A stretch of 64,000 bases of DNA from Ciona savignyi. Taxonomy: Eukaryota > Chordata > Ascidiacea > Phlebobranchia > Cionidae. The stretch covers positions 1,924,969-1,988,968 of the forward strand of contig CH003266.1 in NCBI GenBank assembly GCA_000149265.1. Direction: 5' to 3'. Both the position numbers and the translations under genes were made by a program. Below, in pieces: positions 62,801-64,000 of this stretch (position 1 is its first letter; each line of letters begins with the position of its first letter). The notes beneath the pieces are model-generated. The model ran no database searches. It was not told the origin of the DNA and saw only the letters and a program-made list of their open reading frames with translations.

Positions 62801-63788
62801 TCCTATACTTTTTGTTGTTTAAAAAATTTAAATAGCGTGTTTTTGTTTATTGTGAGTCTCTCACAACGGTTTAGTAACAGTAGAACTTTACACAACCAGG
62901 CTGCAGAGCAAAGTGCTACGGATGACAATGATGTGGTTTTTAAAAACCTGGTTGAGTTATGTGAAGATGCTCCAAAAGTGGTGCGACCACACGTTGAGAT
63001 TTTGTTGGCGACTTGTCTTAAGGTAATTACTTTTATTGTGGATATTATAAATCATGATTTTTCTTTTTAAAATGTCATTATTTTTCTATAAAAATAGCCT
63101 TTTTAAAAATATCATTATGTTTCTATTGTGATAAAATAATGGAAGTTATTTTTAATGTATTTCTGGGTTTAAAAAGTCAAGAGTACATTGATTGGTTTAT
63201 AAGAGATATTAAATCAAGGAGTGTGCTATCGCATACCTGACATTGCTTTCATAATTCATACATTTTAAGCTTTACCTTGGAGATTTCTTTAATTCCCAGT
63301 TGACTTTGATGATCGTACTAGTTTCACATTACATTAGGTTCAACTATATTTACTTTATATGACACTAAGACATATGTTGTATATTGTATGCTGTACTACC
63401 TTTGTGTTTCTTTAGACTTTTCTCTCTTTCAAATAAATAGCAGAAAAAAAAACATTTAATCGCCTGTTTTACAATAATTTTACTTAAAAATGCTCTAGCT
63501 ACCTTAAACCTTTGTGTTTTTTTAGACTTTTCTCTCTTTTAAAAAAAATAGCAGCTTTTCTCTTTTAAAAGTAATTTTACTTAAAAAACTCAATTATCCA
63601 TGACAGAAAACAAGATACGGCACCGAGCACTGGTAAACTGATTTAAAACACATGATTTCCCACTTAGGTTCTTGGCAACGTGGACCTCGAAAACAGCATC
63701 CGGCAGCTCGCTTTGGAAACGGTCGTCACTCTGTCAGAAAACGCCCCGGGATTGATTCGCAAGCAAAAATCCGCCATTCCCCACATAA
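59853..63788 (+). CDS. IPO5: Importin-5 (karyopherin beta-3), N-terminal part, continues past the window
   Basis: HEAT-repeat nuclear import receptor that carries ribosomal proteins and histones and binds RanGTP. Exons: 59853-59930, 60591-60744, 61051-61170, 61784-61886, 62128-62224, 62535-62639, 62900-63022 and 63668-63788, all phase-consistent. Recognisable stretches: LSAVLLRRIITSGY, SNSVVRRKKADCLSELARKS, NGNNQWPEVLTFMFECVSS, QFPGIFGNQQEHYQNVIRQM, YLAAQATIAFLLTNAN, VVRPHVEILLATCLK, NSIRQLALETVVTLSENAP. About 300 of the expected ~1100 residues are seen. The N terminus before the first repeat is shorter than in human. Intron 1 holds a SINE. Confidence 0.95.
60050..60330 (+). mobile_element. 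Cics-1-type SINE copy in IPO5 intron 1
   Basis: Head GCCGGCCGGTTAGCCTGGAG, B box TTGTAGGTGTGAAACTGG, body with a deletion around CCCGACGGTGGG, tail GATAAACATGAATATCC. Confidence 0.93.
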
Positions 63789-64000
63789 GTAATTGCAATT
63801 AATATTAAATTTTTTAGATGGAAACACTGCAAAATTTTCTATGTACCTTTTGCATGTCTAGATTTTATATATTGTTCAAAAATTAAGATAAAGTATATAT
63901 CTATATGGCAATGGTGACACAGTAAGAAGAATATTTTATATCAATTTTATTGACATGATGATAATGTAAATTTTGCTTTGATTGTAACTCACACAGGAAT

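Overview
This is animal nuclear DNA, almost certainly from a sea squirt of the genus Ciona (C. intestinalis/robusta group). The genes have many short exons with GT-AG introns and encode animal proteins: RBX2, B3GLCT, YOD1, NUDT21, RPL22, IPO5, a visual-type GRK and a heparan-sulfate 3-O-sulfotransferase. More than 20 copies of one tRNA-headed SINE with a (TATCC)n tail are scattered through it, a family I know from Ciona as the Cics-1-type composite SINE. The species call is inference from these features; no database was searched.

Layout. 1-1849 (+): last exons of a G-protein-coupled receptor kinase ending in a CAAX box. 4715-5855 (-): RBX2/RNF7, with a tandem duplication of its last coding segment. 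6840-8297 (-): intronless B3GLCT with a C-terminal KDEL. 9210-22180: two inverted copies of a ~1.3 kb unit, each carrying a 72-residue secreted-peptide precursor (12093-12311 + and 21716-21934 -). The left copy is split just upstream of its promoter by a 2.6 kb non-autonomous LTR retrotransposon (9397-12025). Between the arms lies an unrecognised 8-exon multi-pass membrane protein (13736-18618 +), whose second intron holds a 336-bp tandem repeat. 23708-40577 (-): a 26-exon molybdenum hydroxylase (aldehyde oxidase/xanthine dehydrogenase family) with altered active-site positions; its introns hold minisatellites, SINEs and a mariner-type MITE. 41341-42240 (-): intronless YOD1. 45377-46667 (+): a GAPR-1-like CAP protein with a degenerate metal/active-site tetrad. 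48586-49302 (+): intronless NUDT21. 50766-52072 (+): HS3ST-like sulfotransferase. 52442-52630 (-): SMIM30-like micropeptide. 54079-56780 (+): RPL22. 57578 (+): a possible secreted-protein exon. 59853 to the window end (+): IPO5, incomplete.

The genes do not form a pathway; they are ordinary neighbours of mixed function in a compact genome. The most unusual feature is the inverted peptide-gene pair. One member serves as a natural empty site that proves the LTR insertion. The LTR brings CRE-like sites close to the peptide promoter, and the peptide has a Gly-Arg4 processing/amidation motif. Other clean evolutionary records are a hAT MITE with a perfect 8-bp target duplication, a 773-bp TIR element splitting a SINE inside an RPL22 intron, a 55-bp mini-hAT whose tandem sister repeat is its empty site, and a SINE nested inside a SINE.

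Multi-exon coordinates were worked out by hand from splice sites, reading phase and recalled family conservation. Gene ends and untranslated regions are mostly undetermined.
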